A stretch of 64,000 nt of DNA from Hoeflea_A sp965249925 (GCA_965249925.1 OZ252260.1:2046001-2110000), one strand, 5' to 3'. Positions 33,331-41,825 are shown, counted from the first letter of the stretch. The notes: generated by a model not told the origin, from the sequence alone. Translations and numbers: made by a program.

Positions 33331-33774
33331 TCAGGATGCCGATCCGCGCACCTCGGCGTTGACGCGATCGATTTCGGCCTCGTACCAGGCGAGTGTTGCC
33401 GCGGGATCGTCTCGAAACGCGCGTGCAAAACTCTCCGGTGCATCCGTCTTGTCGTCGTGGTCGGTCGACCAGACCATGATGTTGAGGAACGCCGGCAGCA
33501 ATGCCCGCGCCTTGGGCGACGGCAGATAGCAGACCCGGCTTTTTTTGCGCTGGTCGACGTGCCGGGTCAGCAGGCCGGCGTCCACCAATTGCGCCAGCCG
33601 GTCGGCCAGCACATTGGTTGATATGCCCTCTTCGGAGTCGAGAAATTCGCCGTAATAGCGTTTGCCGTGAAACAGGATGTCGCGCAGCAGCAGGAAACAC
33701 CATTTGTCGCCGAAAATCCCGGCCGCGTAGCGCACCGGGCAGCCCGCCCAGTCGATTTTCGCCGCCTTTACCAT
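33331..33774 (-). CDS. HxlR family transcriptional regulator
   Basis: This 147-residue winged-helix regulator has the HxlR cysteine in AGCPVRYAAGIFGDKWCFLLLRDIL, the recognition region GISTNVLADRLAQLVDAGLL and a wing with RKKSRVCYLPSPKARALL. It has a 40-residue C-terminal extension (VWSTDHDDKTDAPESF onward) absent from the other HxlR. It is divergent from a VOC protein gene whose promoter carries the same paired ACTTGC dyads as the exporter near 11.4 kb, suggesting that both regulators recognise closely related sites. Confidence 0.89.
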   Translation of the reverse strand: MVKAAKIDWAGCPVRYAAGIFGDKWCFLLLRDILFHGKRYYGEFLDSEEGISTNVLADRLAQLVDAGLLTRHVDQRKKSRVCYLPSPKARALLPAFLNIMVWSTDHDDKTDAPESFARAFRDDPAATLAWYEAEIDRVNAEVRGSAS

Positions 33775-33800
33775 GGGTGGATTATAGAGCGCGAAGTTTC

Positions 33801-33851
33801 ACTTGCAAATCAAAAGTGGATACGATATCAATCCACTTGCGATTCACAAGT
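33801..33851. promoter_or_regulatory. VOC gene promoter with paired 17-bp HxlR operators
   Basis: Operator 1 is ACTTGCAAATCAAAAGT (33801-33817) and operator 2 is ACTTGCGATTCACAAGT (33835-33851), with centres 34 bp apart. -35 TTGCAA (33803-33808) lies inside operator 1 and -10 TATCAA (33826-33831) lies between the operators after a 17-base spacer. Every element has the same offset as in the exporter promoter at 11371-11421. Confidence 0.75.
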
Positions 33852-33866
33852 AAAATGGAGGACACC

Positions 33867-34217
33867 ATGGCCACGCCTTTTGTCTGGTTCGACAACATCG
33901 GTAGCCGTCGCGACGAGACGACAGACTTCCTGGCCCGTACATTTGGATGGTCGGTCAACGACATCGGCGCAATGACATTCCTGACGCAGGGCGACGGGAT
34001 GCCGTTCTCGGCAACCTGCGATGCGATGGACGGTGTCGACGGGTGGGTGCCTTATGTCGAGGTCGATGATCTGGAGTCCGAGGTCGCCAAGGCGCGGCGC
34101 AACGGGGCCGATATCATTGCCGAAAACGTCCAGGGCCCGGCGGGTATCGCGACGTTTGTCCGCGATCCGGGCGGCGCGCCTCTGGCCATCTGGAAGCGCG
34201 GTGAAACGCCGAAGTAG
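33867..34217 (+). CDS. VOC family protein (glyoxalase/bleomycin-resistance fold)
   Basis: This is a 116-residue VOC protein (MATPFVWFDNIGS...). ATG 33867 follows GGAGG (33857-33861) and is preferred over ATG 33855, which overlaps it. The paired beta-alpha-beta modules are seen in TPFVWFDNIGSRRDETTDFLARTFGW and GVDGWVPYVEVDDLESEVAKARRNGA, ending FVRDPGGAPLAIWKRG. It may detoxify a reactive carbonyl or bind an antibiotic-like ligand. The paired dyads at its promoter suggest induction through the divergent HxlR sensor. Confidence 0.87.
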   Translation: MATPFVWFDNIGSRRDETTDFLARTFGWSVNDIGAMTFLTQGDGMPFSATCDAMDGVDGWVPYVEVDDLESEVAKARRNGADIIAENVQGPAGIATFVRDPGGAPLAIWKRGETPK

Positions 34218-34245
34218 CGCCCGGCAACGGCGCCCGTATGCTGCG

Positions 34246-34566
34246 TCAGACCTGCGGCCCTTCGACGACCTCCAGCGATTCCTGCCACGAATGACCGGCG
34301 GCCATGATGCAGGTCACACCCTTGGTGGTGGTCATAACGATCGTCCAGGTGCCGTTCTTGGAGGTAAACACCTCGAACATTGCCTTGCCGGAGGATGACA
34401 GACCGAGGGCCGTTGGCGATTCCTTGTACTTGTCGTGCAGCGCCTTGAGCAGCGACGTGCGTTCGCCGCATACCATGCCAGCCGCATGTGCTGCTGGCGC
34501 GGCGAACAAAGCAGTCAGCAAAACAGAACTAATCAGAAGTATAGTCCGAAATTGGGATTTGAGCAT
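34246..34566 (-). CDS. Small secreted protein with two cysteines
   Basis: This is a 106-residue protein. A signal peptide (FRTILLISSVLLTALFAAPAAHA) is cleaved before AGMVCGE. The mature part of about 75 residues has two cysteines (MVCGERTSLL and VTCIMAAGHSW), likely a disulfide in the periplasm. The pattern SKNGTWTIVMTTTKGVTCIMAAG is common in small alphaproteobacterial secreted proteins of unknown function. ATG 34566 follows AAAGG. It stands alone, 29 bases from the convergent VOC gene. Confidence 0.78.
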   Translation of the reverse strand: MLKSQFRTILLISSVLLTALFAAPAAHAAGMVCGERTSLLKALHDKYKESPTALGLSSSGKAMFEVFTSKNGTWTIVMTTTKGVTCIMAAGHSWQESLEVVEGPQV

Positions 34567-34742
34567 ATTCGTACCTTTCGCAGCCAATAGAAGGTCTGAC
34601 GAGAGGTATAGTCACGCACATGCGTCAGACACGCTCTTCTGCTGAACCAATACTCTGCCGGCTCATGCAATCACTCCCTAAAGTCTTATCGAATCAGTGT
34701 GCGCCTCAAGAGTTAACAATGTGTTAATGGAAATGATCGGAT

Positions 34743-35402
34743 TCAAACCACCGACACCACGCTGATGGCACCGACGGCGACAAGGCTCAGCGCCCACACG
34801 ACATCCAGGTTGAACCAGCTCTTCGAGATGAACTGCAAGCCGAGCCAGCGGTAAACGGCGTAGGCGACGAGACCGCCGCTAACGACCATCGCCAGTGTAT
34901 GGACGACGGCGACCAGGATGGCGATGGCGATGTTGGCGCCCATCAGCTGCGCCGCCGCCCGATGGCCGGCGTCAAGCTCCTCGGCGCTGCACAGGCCGAG
35001 ATAGATCGGCAGCAGCATCAGGCCGGCGCCGTGGGCGAGCGCCACGGCAAACGACCAGAAGGCGAGCCGCGTCGGCGGGATGCGGGCGATGAAGCGCGGG
35101 TGCCGCCGGTTGATCAGCAGATAGATCCCGGCACCGAGCACCAGCAGCCCGGCGCCAAGGCGAATGTCCTGCTGATAGGCAAGCAGCACGGTCATGGCGG
35201 CGAACGGCAACAGCAACCCGGCCATCGCCAGAAAGTGGCCGACCGCCAGCGGCCCAAGGGCGGCGAAAAGGTCCCGCCGCCCCTTGCCCATCAGGCCGGC
35301 CGAAACCACCAGCGGCCAGCCCATGCCGGGATTGATTCCGTGATAGATCCCGATGCCGATGACGGCTGCCCACAGGCCTGCGACCGTCCAGCCTGCCTCC
35401 AT
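34743..35402 (-). CDS. Polytopic membrane protein coupled to methanethiol oxidase (metal-transporter-like)
   Basis: This 219-residue protein has about six helices. Histidines sit in membrane motifs: YHGINPGMGWPLV at the start, GHFLAMAGLL, and AHGAGLMLLPIY, reminiscent of NicO/UreH/HupE-type nickel, cobalt or copper transporters, though the classic HX4D is absent. ATG 35402 lies 2 bases after the methanethiol-oxidase stop, so translation is probably coupled. SBP56 methanethiol oxidases are copper enzymes, so a role in metal supply or product export fits. That is inference. Confidence 0.72.
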   Translation of the reverse strand: MEAGWTVAGLWAAVIGIGIYHGINPGMGWPLVVSAGLMGKGRRDLFAALGPLAVGHFLAMAGLLLPFAAMTVLLAYQQDIRLGAGLLVLGAGIYLLINRRHPRFIARIPPTRLAFWSFAVALAHGAGLMLLPIYLGLCSAEELDAGHRAAAQLMGANIAIAILVAVVHTLAMVVSGGLVAYAVYRWLGLQFISKSWFNLDVVWALSLVAVGAISVVSVV

Positions 35403-35404
35403 CG

Positions 35405-36805
35405 TCAGACGTTCGGATAGCAGAAGGAATCGGTCGAACAGTCGCCGCCTTCCAGACGGATCTGATGCGACCGGTAGCCGTCGGGAAACGCCACGAAGAA
35501 GTTGGGATCGAGCGCAAATTCCCCGTTGTCGCCGACATCCGCCTTGACCATCGCCGCCGGCACGCCGTCCGGATAGAACTGGTCGTCCCAGGTCGAATAG
35601 AGCGAGTTGGTCCAGTAGACACGCTTGCCGTCGCGGCTGATCTCGACCATCTGCGGCCCACCCTTGTAAGCGCCGCCGCTTGGATGGTCGGCCTTGCGGG
35701 TGATGCCGCCGGTGTGGACCGAGCCGGCCACCTGCGGGTTCATCGGGTCGGAAACGTCGTACTGGCGCATTTCGCCGGTGCCCCAACAGGACACGTAGAG
35801 GAACCGGTCGTCGAGCGACAGGTCGATGTCGGTGATCAGCGGCGGCACCGCCTCAAAGCCCTTGAGCAGTGGCGGCAGGTCGTCCGCGGCGGCCGGTTCC
35901 GGCGAAATAGTCGCAGTCTTCCGGCAATGGAACTGGCCGTTCTCGCGCCACCAGGTCCAGATCGATCCTTCCAGGTTGGTGGTGTCGACCACGACGCCGA
36001 CGAAGCCGTGTTCCTTCACCGGATCGTGGGCGGGTCGCACTTCCAGCGCCATCTGGTGGTTTTCGCCGAGATCGATGGTCTGCACGTTACGCCGTTCGCG
36101 CAGGTTCCAGAAATGCAGCCGGTGGCCGTATTTGTTCGACAGCAGGTCCTCCGGCACGATGCCGTTTTCGAATTGCGGCGGCAGCCCCCATTCGCTGGAC
36201 ACCATGTAGTCGCGCGGCAGGTTCCACCAGAAATCGTAGTGTTTGTCCTGCGGTCCGCGATCGATCTCGTAGCGGCCGATGACGTCGAAGGTCTCGCAGT
36301 CCATGATGAAGATGCCGGGCGGGCCGTCGGTACCGTCCGCACCACCGCCGCCGAGCGTCGAGACATAGACGCCCTCCGGGCCGCAATGGATCGTATGCGG
36401 GCGTGAATAGCCGGTCTTGGCGAACACTTCCTCCGGTTCGATGATGCGATGAATCTTCGCCTGGGTCGGATCCGGCTTGGTGTCGATGATGTAGATGCGC
36501 GACGAGCGCAGGCCCGGAATGATCAGGTAGCGCCGCTCCAGGAAAGCGTGGCCGGTCAGCGGCGACAGCGCCGACGAGCAGGCGTTCCAGCCGAAGTGAT
36601 GAAATTCGTCGCCGGTGTTGGGCATCATCACGGTGTGAACCACCTTGCCGTAATCGCCCGAGGCGGGATCGACATTGACGACGGCAAGGCCGTCCGGTTG
36701 GCTGAAATCCGGGCTCAGCATCAGCGTATAGGCATAGGTCTCCACCGGCGCCTGCATGGCGAGCTTCGGCGTCGGATGGAATGTCGGATCAGGTCTTACA
36801 GTCAT
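35405..36805 (-). CDS. mtoX: Methanethiol oxidase (SBP56 / selenium-binding protein family)
   Basis: This 466-residue protein aligns with SBP56 along its length: DEFHHFGWNACSSAL early, RSSRIYIIDTKPDPTQAKIHR, YSRPHTIHCGPEGVYVSTLGG, WWNLPRDYMVSSEWG, and DQFYPDGVPAAMVKADVG near the end. These histidine-rich segments form the copper-binding beta-propeller. Bacterial homologues oxidise methanethiol to formaldehyde, hydrogen sulfide and hydrogen peroxide. ATG 36805 follows GGGAGGACCGAC. No N-terminal Sec signal is visible, unlike the periplasmic Hyphomicrobium enzyme. The typical SCO1/MauG neighbours are absent; a histidine-bearing membrane protein gene follows instead. Confidence 0.9.
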   Translation of the reverse strand: MTVRPDPTFHPTPKLAMQAPVETYAYTLMLSPDFSQPDGLAVVNVDPASGDYGKVVHTVMMPNTGDEFHHFGWNACSSALSPLTGHAFLERRYLIIPGLRSSRIYIIDTKPDPTQAKIHRIIEPEEVFAKTGYSRPHTIHCGPEGVYVSTLGGGGADGTDGPPGIFIMDCETFDVIGRYEIDRGPQDKHYDFWWNLPRDYMVSSEWGLPPQFENGIVPEDLLSNKYGHRLHFWNLRERRNVQTIDLGENHQMALEVRPAHDPVKEHGFVGVVVDTTNLEGSIWTWWRENGQFHCRKTATISPEPAAADDLPPLLKGFEAVPPLITDIDLSLDDRFLYVSCWGTGEMRQYDVSDPMNPQVAGSVHTGGITRKADHPSGGAYKGGPQMVEISRDGKRVYWTNSLYSTWDDQFYPDGVPAAMVKADVGDNGEFALDPNFFVAFPDGYRSHQIRLEGGDCSTDSFCYPNV

Positions 36806-37032
36806 GTCGGTCCTCCCGCTTGTCAGGCGCCGCGGGCGAACTCTGCGCAGAGCGCCTCCCATCACGGCGCCACGACCATCTTAGCACCGAAACGCAGCCG
36901 GAACACGACGCACAGGTTGTCCACCATCCTGCCTCTCACCCTGCAAGCCCGGAGCGCGCCGTGACCGCAACCCCGCCAAGCCGTTGCAGGACGTGGTTTC
37001 TATGAAAGTTTGGCCGAGAAGCGGCGGGCAAA

Positions 37033-37662
37033 TCAGGAAAACGCCGCACTGGTCGTGAATGTGACCCCGGCCTCCTCCATCGCGGCCATGGCGGCGGCCA
37101 GCGATCCGTCGAGATCGATGGCCCGGCAGCAATCGGTGGCCAGTGTCGCCGCGAAACCCAGACGCCGGGCGTCGACGGCCGAATAGTGGACGCAGAAATC
37201 CGTTGCCAGGCCGGTCAGCACCACGTGCTCGGCGCCGCGCTCGCGCAGGTAGCCGGCAAGACCGGTCGGCGTGGTCCTGTCGTTTTCGAAAAAGGCCGAG
37301 TAGCTGTCGATCGCCGGGCGAAACCCTTTGCGCAGGATCAGATCGGCCCGGTCGGCAGCGAGGTCCGGGTGCAGCGCAGCGCCCGTCGTCCCGGCCACGC
37401 AATGGGTCGGCCACAGCACCTGCGGGCCGTAGTGCAGTTCCGTCATGCTGAACGGTTCGGCGCCCGCATGACTGGCGGCGAAGGATTTGTGTCCGGCCGG
37501 ATGCCAGTCCTGAGTCACGACGGTGATCGAAAAGCGTTCGAGCAAACGGTTGATCGCCGGGACGACAGCGTCGCCATCGGCGACTTCGAGGGCGCCGCCG
37601 GGACAGAAATCATTCTGGACGTCGATGACGAGAAGCGCAGTCGAATCGGTGGTTTCTGACAT
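37033..37662 (-). CDS. pncA: Nicotinamidase/pyrazinamidase
   Basis: This 209-residue isochorismatase-fold amidase converts nicotinamide to nicotinate and ammonia. The catalytic triad is Asp14 (VIDVQNDF), Lys112 (LRKGF) and Cys157 (GLATDFCVHYSA). Metal ligands Asp52, His54 and His58 are in QDWHPAGHKSF. Length and motifs match PncA. Next to it, on the same strand 22 bases away, is a MarR regulator of NicR/BpsR type. Across the divergent promoter is a molybdenum-hydroxylase/6-hydroxynicotinate-reductase-like operon, so its nicotinate product probably feeds that pathway as well as NAD salvage. Confidence 0.92.
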   Translation of the reverse strand: MSETTDSTALLVIDVQNDFCPGGALEVADGDAVVPAINRLLERFSITVVTQDWHPAGHKSFAASHAGAEPFSMTELHYGPQVLWPTHCVAGTTGAALHPDLAADRADLILRKGFRPAIDSYSAFFENDRTTPTGLAGYLRERGAEHVVLTGLATDFCVHYSAVDARRLGFAATLATDCCRAIDLDGSLAAAMAAMEEAGVTFTTSAAFS

Positions 37663-37684
37663 TTCTGTCTCTCCAGAAACGAGG

Positions 37685-38134
37685 TTATTTGGCCTCGATC
37701 ATCTTGTTGAGCAGGTCGGCGAGCAGGCCACGCTCCCGTTCGTCGAGCGGTGCCAGAGTCTCCTCCGTGATCGTCAGCGCCGCGTCAACATTGGCATCAT
37801 AGGCCCGGCGGCCGGCAGCGGTGAGTTCCACCAGCAACCGGCGCTGATCGGTCGGGTCGGGACGGGTCGCGACCAGACCCTTGCGGCTGAGCCGGTCGAT
37901 GACCCCTTTCATGGTGGCGGCATCCATCGCTGTCTGGCGCCCGAGGCCGTTTTGCGACACCGTGCCGAGTTCATGGATCTTGGCGAGCGCGGCGAATTGG
38001 GTCGGCGTGAAGTCGCCGATATGGCGGCCAAAAATCGCCAGATGCCGCTGGTTGGCCTGGCGCATCAGGAACCCGATCTGCTCGTCCAGCCGGTAGTCCG
38101 GCTGCAAATCCGCCCGCTTGTGAAGTGTCGCCAT
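37685..38134 (-). CDS. MarR family regulator (NicR/BpsR-like)
   Basis: This is a 149-residue MarR protein. The helical N-terminus YRLDEQIGFLMRQANQRHLAIF and DNA-binding region SQNGLGRQTAMDAATMKGVIDRLSRKGL, with wing DPTDQRRLLVELTAAGR, closely resemble NicR/BpsR, which repress nicotinate degradation genes and respond to 6-hydroxynicotinate. ATG 38134 is chosen. It is divergent from the molybdenum hydroxylase operon with a perfect palindrome between them and is followed by pncA. The sensed ligand here is inferred, not shown. Confidence 0.86.
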   Translation of the reverse strand: MATLHKRADLQPDYRLDEQIGFLMRQANQRHLAIFGRHIGDFTPTQFAALAKIHELGTVSQNGLGRQTAMDAATMKGVIDRLSRKGLVATRPDPTDQRRLLVELTAAGRRAYDANVDAALTITEETLAPLDERERGLLADLLNKMIEAK

Positions 38135-38173
38135 CCGCTGCCCTCGAACCCCTGCCGCACCGCTGTGGCCATA

Positions 38174-38220
38174 TTGACACCCTTGAACCGCTAAGGCAAA
38201 TTCGTTTGTATGCAAACGAA
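38174..38220 (+). promoter_or_regulatory. Hydroxylase operon promoter with palindromic MarR operator
   Basis: -35 TTGACA (38174-38179) is followed after 17 bases by a weak -10 CAAATT (38197-38202). A perfect 20-bp dyad TTCGTTTG-TATG-CAAACGAA (38201-38220) lies at the presumed transcription start, ideally placed for repression by the divergent MarR protein. Confidence 0.7.
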
Positions 38221-38238
38221 AGTGCGCGAGGCGACCGC

Positions 38239-39090
38239 ATGGGCTATGTCCGACCCACAGAGTTGAGGGACGCCCTGGTCTGCCTGGACGAAGCCGATAT
38301 GCGCATCGCCGCCGGCTGCACCGACCTCTATCCGGCAACCACCCGTCAGACGCTCGCCGGCGACATCCTCGACATCACGGCGATTGACGGACTGCGTGGC
38401 ATACGCCGAGTGGGCGGTCATTTTCGCATCGGCGCCACCACCACCTGGACCGACATCCTGCGCGCCGACCTGCCGGCCGGATTTGACCAGCTCAAGCTGG
38501 CGGCCCGCGAGGTGGGGTCCGTTCAGATCCAGAATGCCGCAACCGTCGGCGGCAATCTGTGCAACGCCTCGCCGGCGGCCGACGGGGTGCCGGCCCTGCT
38601 GGTCCTCGACGCCGCGGTCGAGCTCATGACGCGGTCCGGCACCCGCACCCTGCCGCTTGCCGACTTCATCACCGGACCGCGGCAGACGGTGCGGCAGCAC
38701 GGCGAGTTGCTGACCGCCATTCTGGTGCCGGCTGCCTCGACCGGCGGCCGCTCCACATTTCTCAAGCTGGGCGCCCGCAAATACCTGGTCATCTCGATCG
38801 CCATGGTCGCGGCGCGGCTCGACATACACGACGGAACGATCGCCGATGCGGCGATCGCCGCCGGCGCCTGCAGCCCGGTGGCGACGCGGCTGCCCGACAT
38901 CGAGGCGGCCCTGATCGGCCAGGCGGCGGAGGCCGGCGTGGCGGAAACAATCACCGACGACCGGATTGCGCCCTGTCTCGATCCCATCAGCGATCCGCGT
39001 GCCGACGCGGCTTACCGGGTCAAGGCCGCGGCGGAACTGGTCCGGCGTGCCGTCGCGGAGCTGCTGCCGGCGCGGGAGATCGCCGCATGA
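38239..39090 (+). CDS. Molybdenum hydroxylase FAD-binding subunit (XdhB/CoxM type)
   Basis: This is a 283-residue FAD subunit of the xanthine dehydrogenase family. Motifs are AGCTDLYPATTRQ, FRIGATTTWTDI and TVGGNLCNASPAADGVPALL, the two FAD-binding segments, followed by a CO-dehydrogenase flavin C-terminal domain (GARKYLVISIAMVAARLD). It carries electrons from the FeS centres to NAD or a quinone. ATG 38239 is chosen. The stop overlaps the next start (ATGA), giving an equimolar complex with the fused FeS/Moco subunit. Confidence 0.9.
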   Translation: MGYVRPTELRDALVCLDEADMRIAAGCTDLYPATTRQTLAGDILDITAIDGLRGIRRVGGHFRIGATTTWTDILRADLPAGFDQLKLAAREVGSVQIQNAATVGGNLCNASPAADGVPALLVLDAAVELMTRSGTRTLPLADFITGPRQTVRQHGELLTAILVPAASTGGRSTFLKLGARKYLVISIAMVAARLDIHDGTIADAAIAAGACSPVATRLPDIEAALIGQAAEAGVAETITDDRIAPCLDPISDPRADAAYRVKAAAELVRRAVAELLPAREIAA

Positions 39091-41825
39091 ACGTCCGGCC
39101 CGCCACCATCAGCCTGACGGTCAACGGCAGCCCGGCCAGCCTCTCGGCCGAGCCGGGCCGCCGCCTCAGCCATGCGCTGCGCGAGGAACTCGGACTGCGC
39201 GGCACCAAGGTCGGTTGCGACGCCGGCGACTGCGGCGCCTGCACGGTGCTGATCGACGGTGAACCGGTCTGCGCCTGCCTGACGCCATCGGTCCAGGCAT
39301 CCGGCCGGGCCGTCACCACGGTCGAAGGCCTGTCGGACGGGACATTGTCACCGTTGCAGGACTCCTTCCTGCGCCACGGCGCCGCGCAATGCGGTATCTG
39401 CACGCCGGGCATGCTGATGGCGGCGGTCGCGCTGCTACAGCACAATCCGTCGCCCAGCCCCGCGCAGGCCGAAGAGGCGCTGGGCGGCGTACTGTGCCGC
39501 TGCACCGGCTACCGAAAGATCATCGATGCGGTCTGCGCGGTCGCGAATCCGGCTAAGGAACATGTCGCGCCGACAGCGGGGCAAGCTGTCGGGGCGCGGC
39601 TCGAACGGCTCGACGGCGATCCCAAGGTGCGCGGTACCGAGGTGTTCGGTGCCGATCACTGGCCGGCCGACGCATGGCTGGTGCGTGCCATACGTGCTAC
39701 CCACGCACACGCGGATTTCAGTTTCGGCGACACCGCCGCCTGGGCGCGCGTCCATCCGGGTGTCGAGGCGGTGTTCACCGCCGCCGATATACCGGGCCGC
39801 AACTGCTTCGGCGTCATCCCGCCGATGGCCGACCAGCCGGCCCTCGCCGAACGGCATGTGCGCTTTCGCGGTGAACCGGTCGCTCTGGTCGCCGGCGCCC
39901 CGCAGGCCATCGAGGCGCTCGACTTTTCCGATTTCCCCATTTCCTGGTCGCCGCGCCCGGAAATCCGCGACATGGACGAAGCGACCGAAGCGCCGCCGCT
40001 GCACGAGGGCCGGGACCGCAACGTGCTGGTCGGCGGCCGGGTGACGAAAGGCGACGCCGAAGCAGCGCTCGCCGCCTCGCACCGGGTTGTCGAAACGGCG
40101 ATGGCGACGGGATTCGTCGAGCACGCCTATATTGAGCCGGAAGCCGGCGCGGCGTGGATGGATGGCGACGTACTCACCGTCCAGGCCTGCACCCAGGCGC
40201 CGGTCATGGACCGTGACGACATCGCAGCCATGTTCGAACTGACGCAGGACCGGGTGCGTATCATCCCGGCCGCCACCGGCGGTGGTTTCGGATCGAAGAT
40301 CGACATGTCGCTGCAGCCGTTGATCGCCCTGGTAACCTGGAAAACCGGACGTCCGTGCCGCATGGTCTACACGCGCCATGAATCGATGGCGACCACCACC
40401 AAGCGGCATCCAGGCACCATGCGGGCACGCATCGGTGCCGACGCCGATGGCCGTATCACCGGCATGGTCTTCCACGGCGATTTCGACACCGGCGCCTACG
40501 CCAGCTGGGGCCCGACGGTGGCGACGCGGGTGCCGGTGCATGCCTCCGGCCCCTATCACACGCCGCACTACCACGCGACGACACGCGCCATCCACACCAA
40601 CGGCCCGGTCTCCGGTGCCTTCCGCGGCTTCGGCGTGCCGCAGGCGGCGATCCTGCAGGAAACGGCCTACGACGAACTGGCCGAAGCCTGCGATATCGAC
40701 CGGCTGGAGTTCCGCATTCACAACGCCCTGCGCGACGGCGAGCCCTCGGTCTGCGGCCAGGCGCTGTCCAGTATCGGCATCCTTGAATGCCTGCAGGCGC
40801 TGCGGCCGCGCTGGCAAGACATGGTCGAAGAATGCGCCCGCTTCAACGCCGGCTCCGACGTGCTGAAGCGCGGCATCGGCGTCGCCTCCTGCTGGTATGG
40901 TTGCGGCAACACCTCGCTGCCCAACCCGTCGACCATCCGGCTTGGCATCACCGCCGACGGCCGGCTGCGGCTGCACCAGGGCGCCACCGATATCGGTCAG
41001 GGCTCCAACACGGTGGTCACCCAGATCTGCGCCGACGCGCTGGGCCTGCCGGTCGACCGCTTCGAACTGGTGGGCCCCGACACGGCCCTCACACCCGATT
41101 GCGGCAAGACCTCGGCGTCGCGCCAGACCTTTGTCACTGGCAAAGCGGCACAGCTGGCCGGCATGGCATTGCGCGAGACCGTCCTGCGGCACTGCAACGC
41201 CGGAGCGGACGCCGACCTGCGGCTGGCGGACGGGCGCCTGACGGTGCATGACGGCGATACCGCCCACGATATCCCGCTCGCTTCGCTGGCAGTGGACGCA
41301 AACGGCTATGTGCTAGCGGCCGAAGAAACCTACGATCCGCCGACGACGCCGCTCGACGAAAACGGCCAGGGCGAGCCCTATGCGGTCTACGGTTACGGCG
41401 CCCAATTGGCCGAGGTCGAGGTCGACACGCGCCTCGGCACGGTCAAGGTTGTCCGCATCACCGCGGCGCATGATCTCGGCCGTGTCGTCAATCCACTGCT
41501 CGCCGAGGGTCAGATCGAGGGCGGTGTGGCGCAGGGCCTGGGTCTTGCGCTGATGGAGGAATTCCTGCCCGGACGCACCGAAAACCTACACGATTATCTC
41601 ATCCCCACCATTGGTGACGTGCCGCCGATCGAGTCGATCTTCATCGAAAAGCCCGATCCGGAGGGGCCGATGGGCGTCAAGGGACTGGGCGAGCATGTGC
41701 TGATCCCGACGGCGCCGGCCATCGTCAACGCCATCCGTCACGCCTGCGGCGCCAATCTCGACCGTCTGCCGGCGCTGCCGCACCGGGTGCTCGCGGCCAT
41801 CGAACGAGCGAGGGCGCGGCCATGA
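39087..41825 (+). CDS. Molybdenum hydroxylase, fused [2Fe-2S]/molybdopterin subunit (nicotinate-dehydrogenase-like)
   Basis: This is a 912-residue fusion. Residues 1-155 hold two [2Fe-2S] clusters: Cys44/49/52/64 (GCDAGDCGACTV, CACL) and Cys102/105/137/139 (QCGICTPGM, CRCTGY). From about 165 on is the molybdopterin domain, with TGGGFGSKID, SGAFRGFGVPQ and the catalytic glutamate in KGLGEHVLIP near the C-terminus. Such enzymes hydroxylate electron-poor carbons of N-heterocycles with water as oxygen source. Being followed by a 6-hydroxynicotinate-reductase-like gene and near pncA and a NicR-like regulator, nicotinate C6 hydroxylation is the best guess. Xanthine or another heterocycle remains possible. 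Confidence 0.88.
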   Translation: MNVRPATISLTVNGSPASLSAEPGRRLSHALREELGLRGTKVGCDAGDCGACTVLIDGEPVCACLTPSVQASGRAVTTVEGLSDGTLSPLQDSFLRHGAAQCGICTPGMLMAAVALLQHNPSPSPAQAEEALGGVLCRCTGYRKIIDAVCAVANPAKEHVAPTAGQAVGARLERLDGDPKVRGTEVFGADHWPADAWLVRAIRATHAHADFSFGDTAAWARVHPGVEAVFTAADIPGRNCFGVIPPMADQPALAERHVRFRGEPVALVAGAPQAIEALDFSDFPISWSPRPEIRDMDEATEAPPLHEGRDRNVLVGGRVTKGDAEAALAASHRVVETAMATGFVEHAYIEPEAGAAWMDGDVLTVQACTQAPVMDRDDIAAMFELTQDRVRIIPAATGGGFGSKIDMSLQPLIALVTWKTGRPCRMVYTRHESMATTTKRHPGTMRARIGADADGRITGMVFHGDFDTGAYASWGPTVATRVPVHASGPYHTPHYHATTRAIHTNGPVSGAFRGFGVPQAAILQETAYDELAEACDIDRLEFRIHNALRDGEPSVCGQALSSIGILECLQALRPRWQDMVEECARFNAGSDVLKRGIGVASCWYGCGNTSLPNPSTIRLGITADGRLRLHQGATDIGQGSNTVVTQICADALGLPVDRFELVGPDTALTPDCGKTSASRQTFVTGKAAQLAGMALRETVLRHCNAGADADLRLADGRLTVHDGDTAHDIPLASLAVDANGYVLAAEETYDPPTTPLDENGQGEPYAVYGYGAQLAEVEVDTRLGTVKVVRITAAHDLGRVVNPLLAEGQIEGGVAQGLGLALMEEFLPGRTENLHDYLIPTIGDVPPIESIFIEKPDPEGPMGVKGLGEHVLIPTAPAIVNAIRHACGANLDRLPALPHRVLAAIERARARP

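Noticed and set aside
39435..41267. Minus-strand open frame of about 610 codons opposite the molybdenum hydroxylase
   Set aside because: It is a shadow of the Moco domain gene. It has no recognisable motif and no ribosome site.
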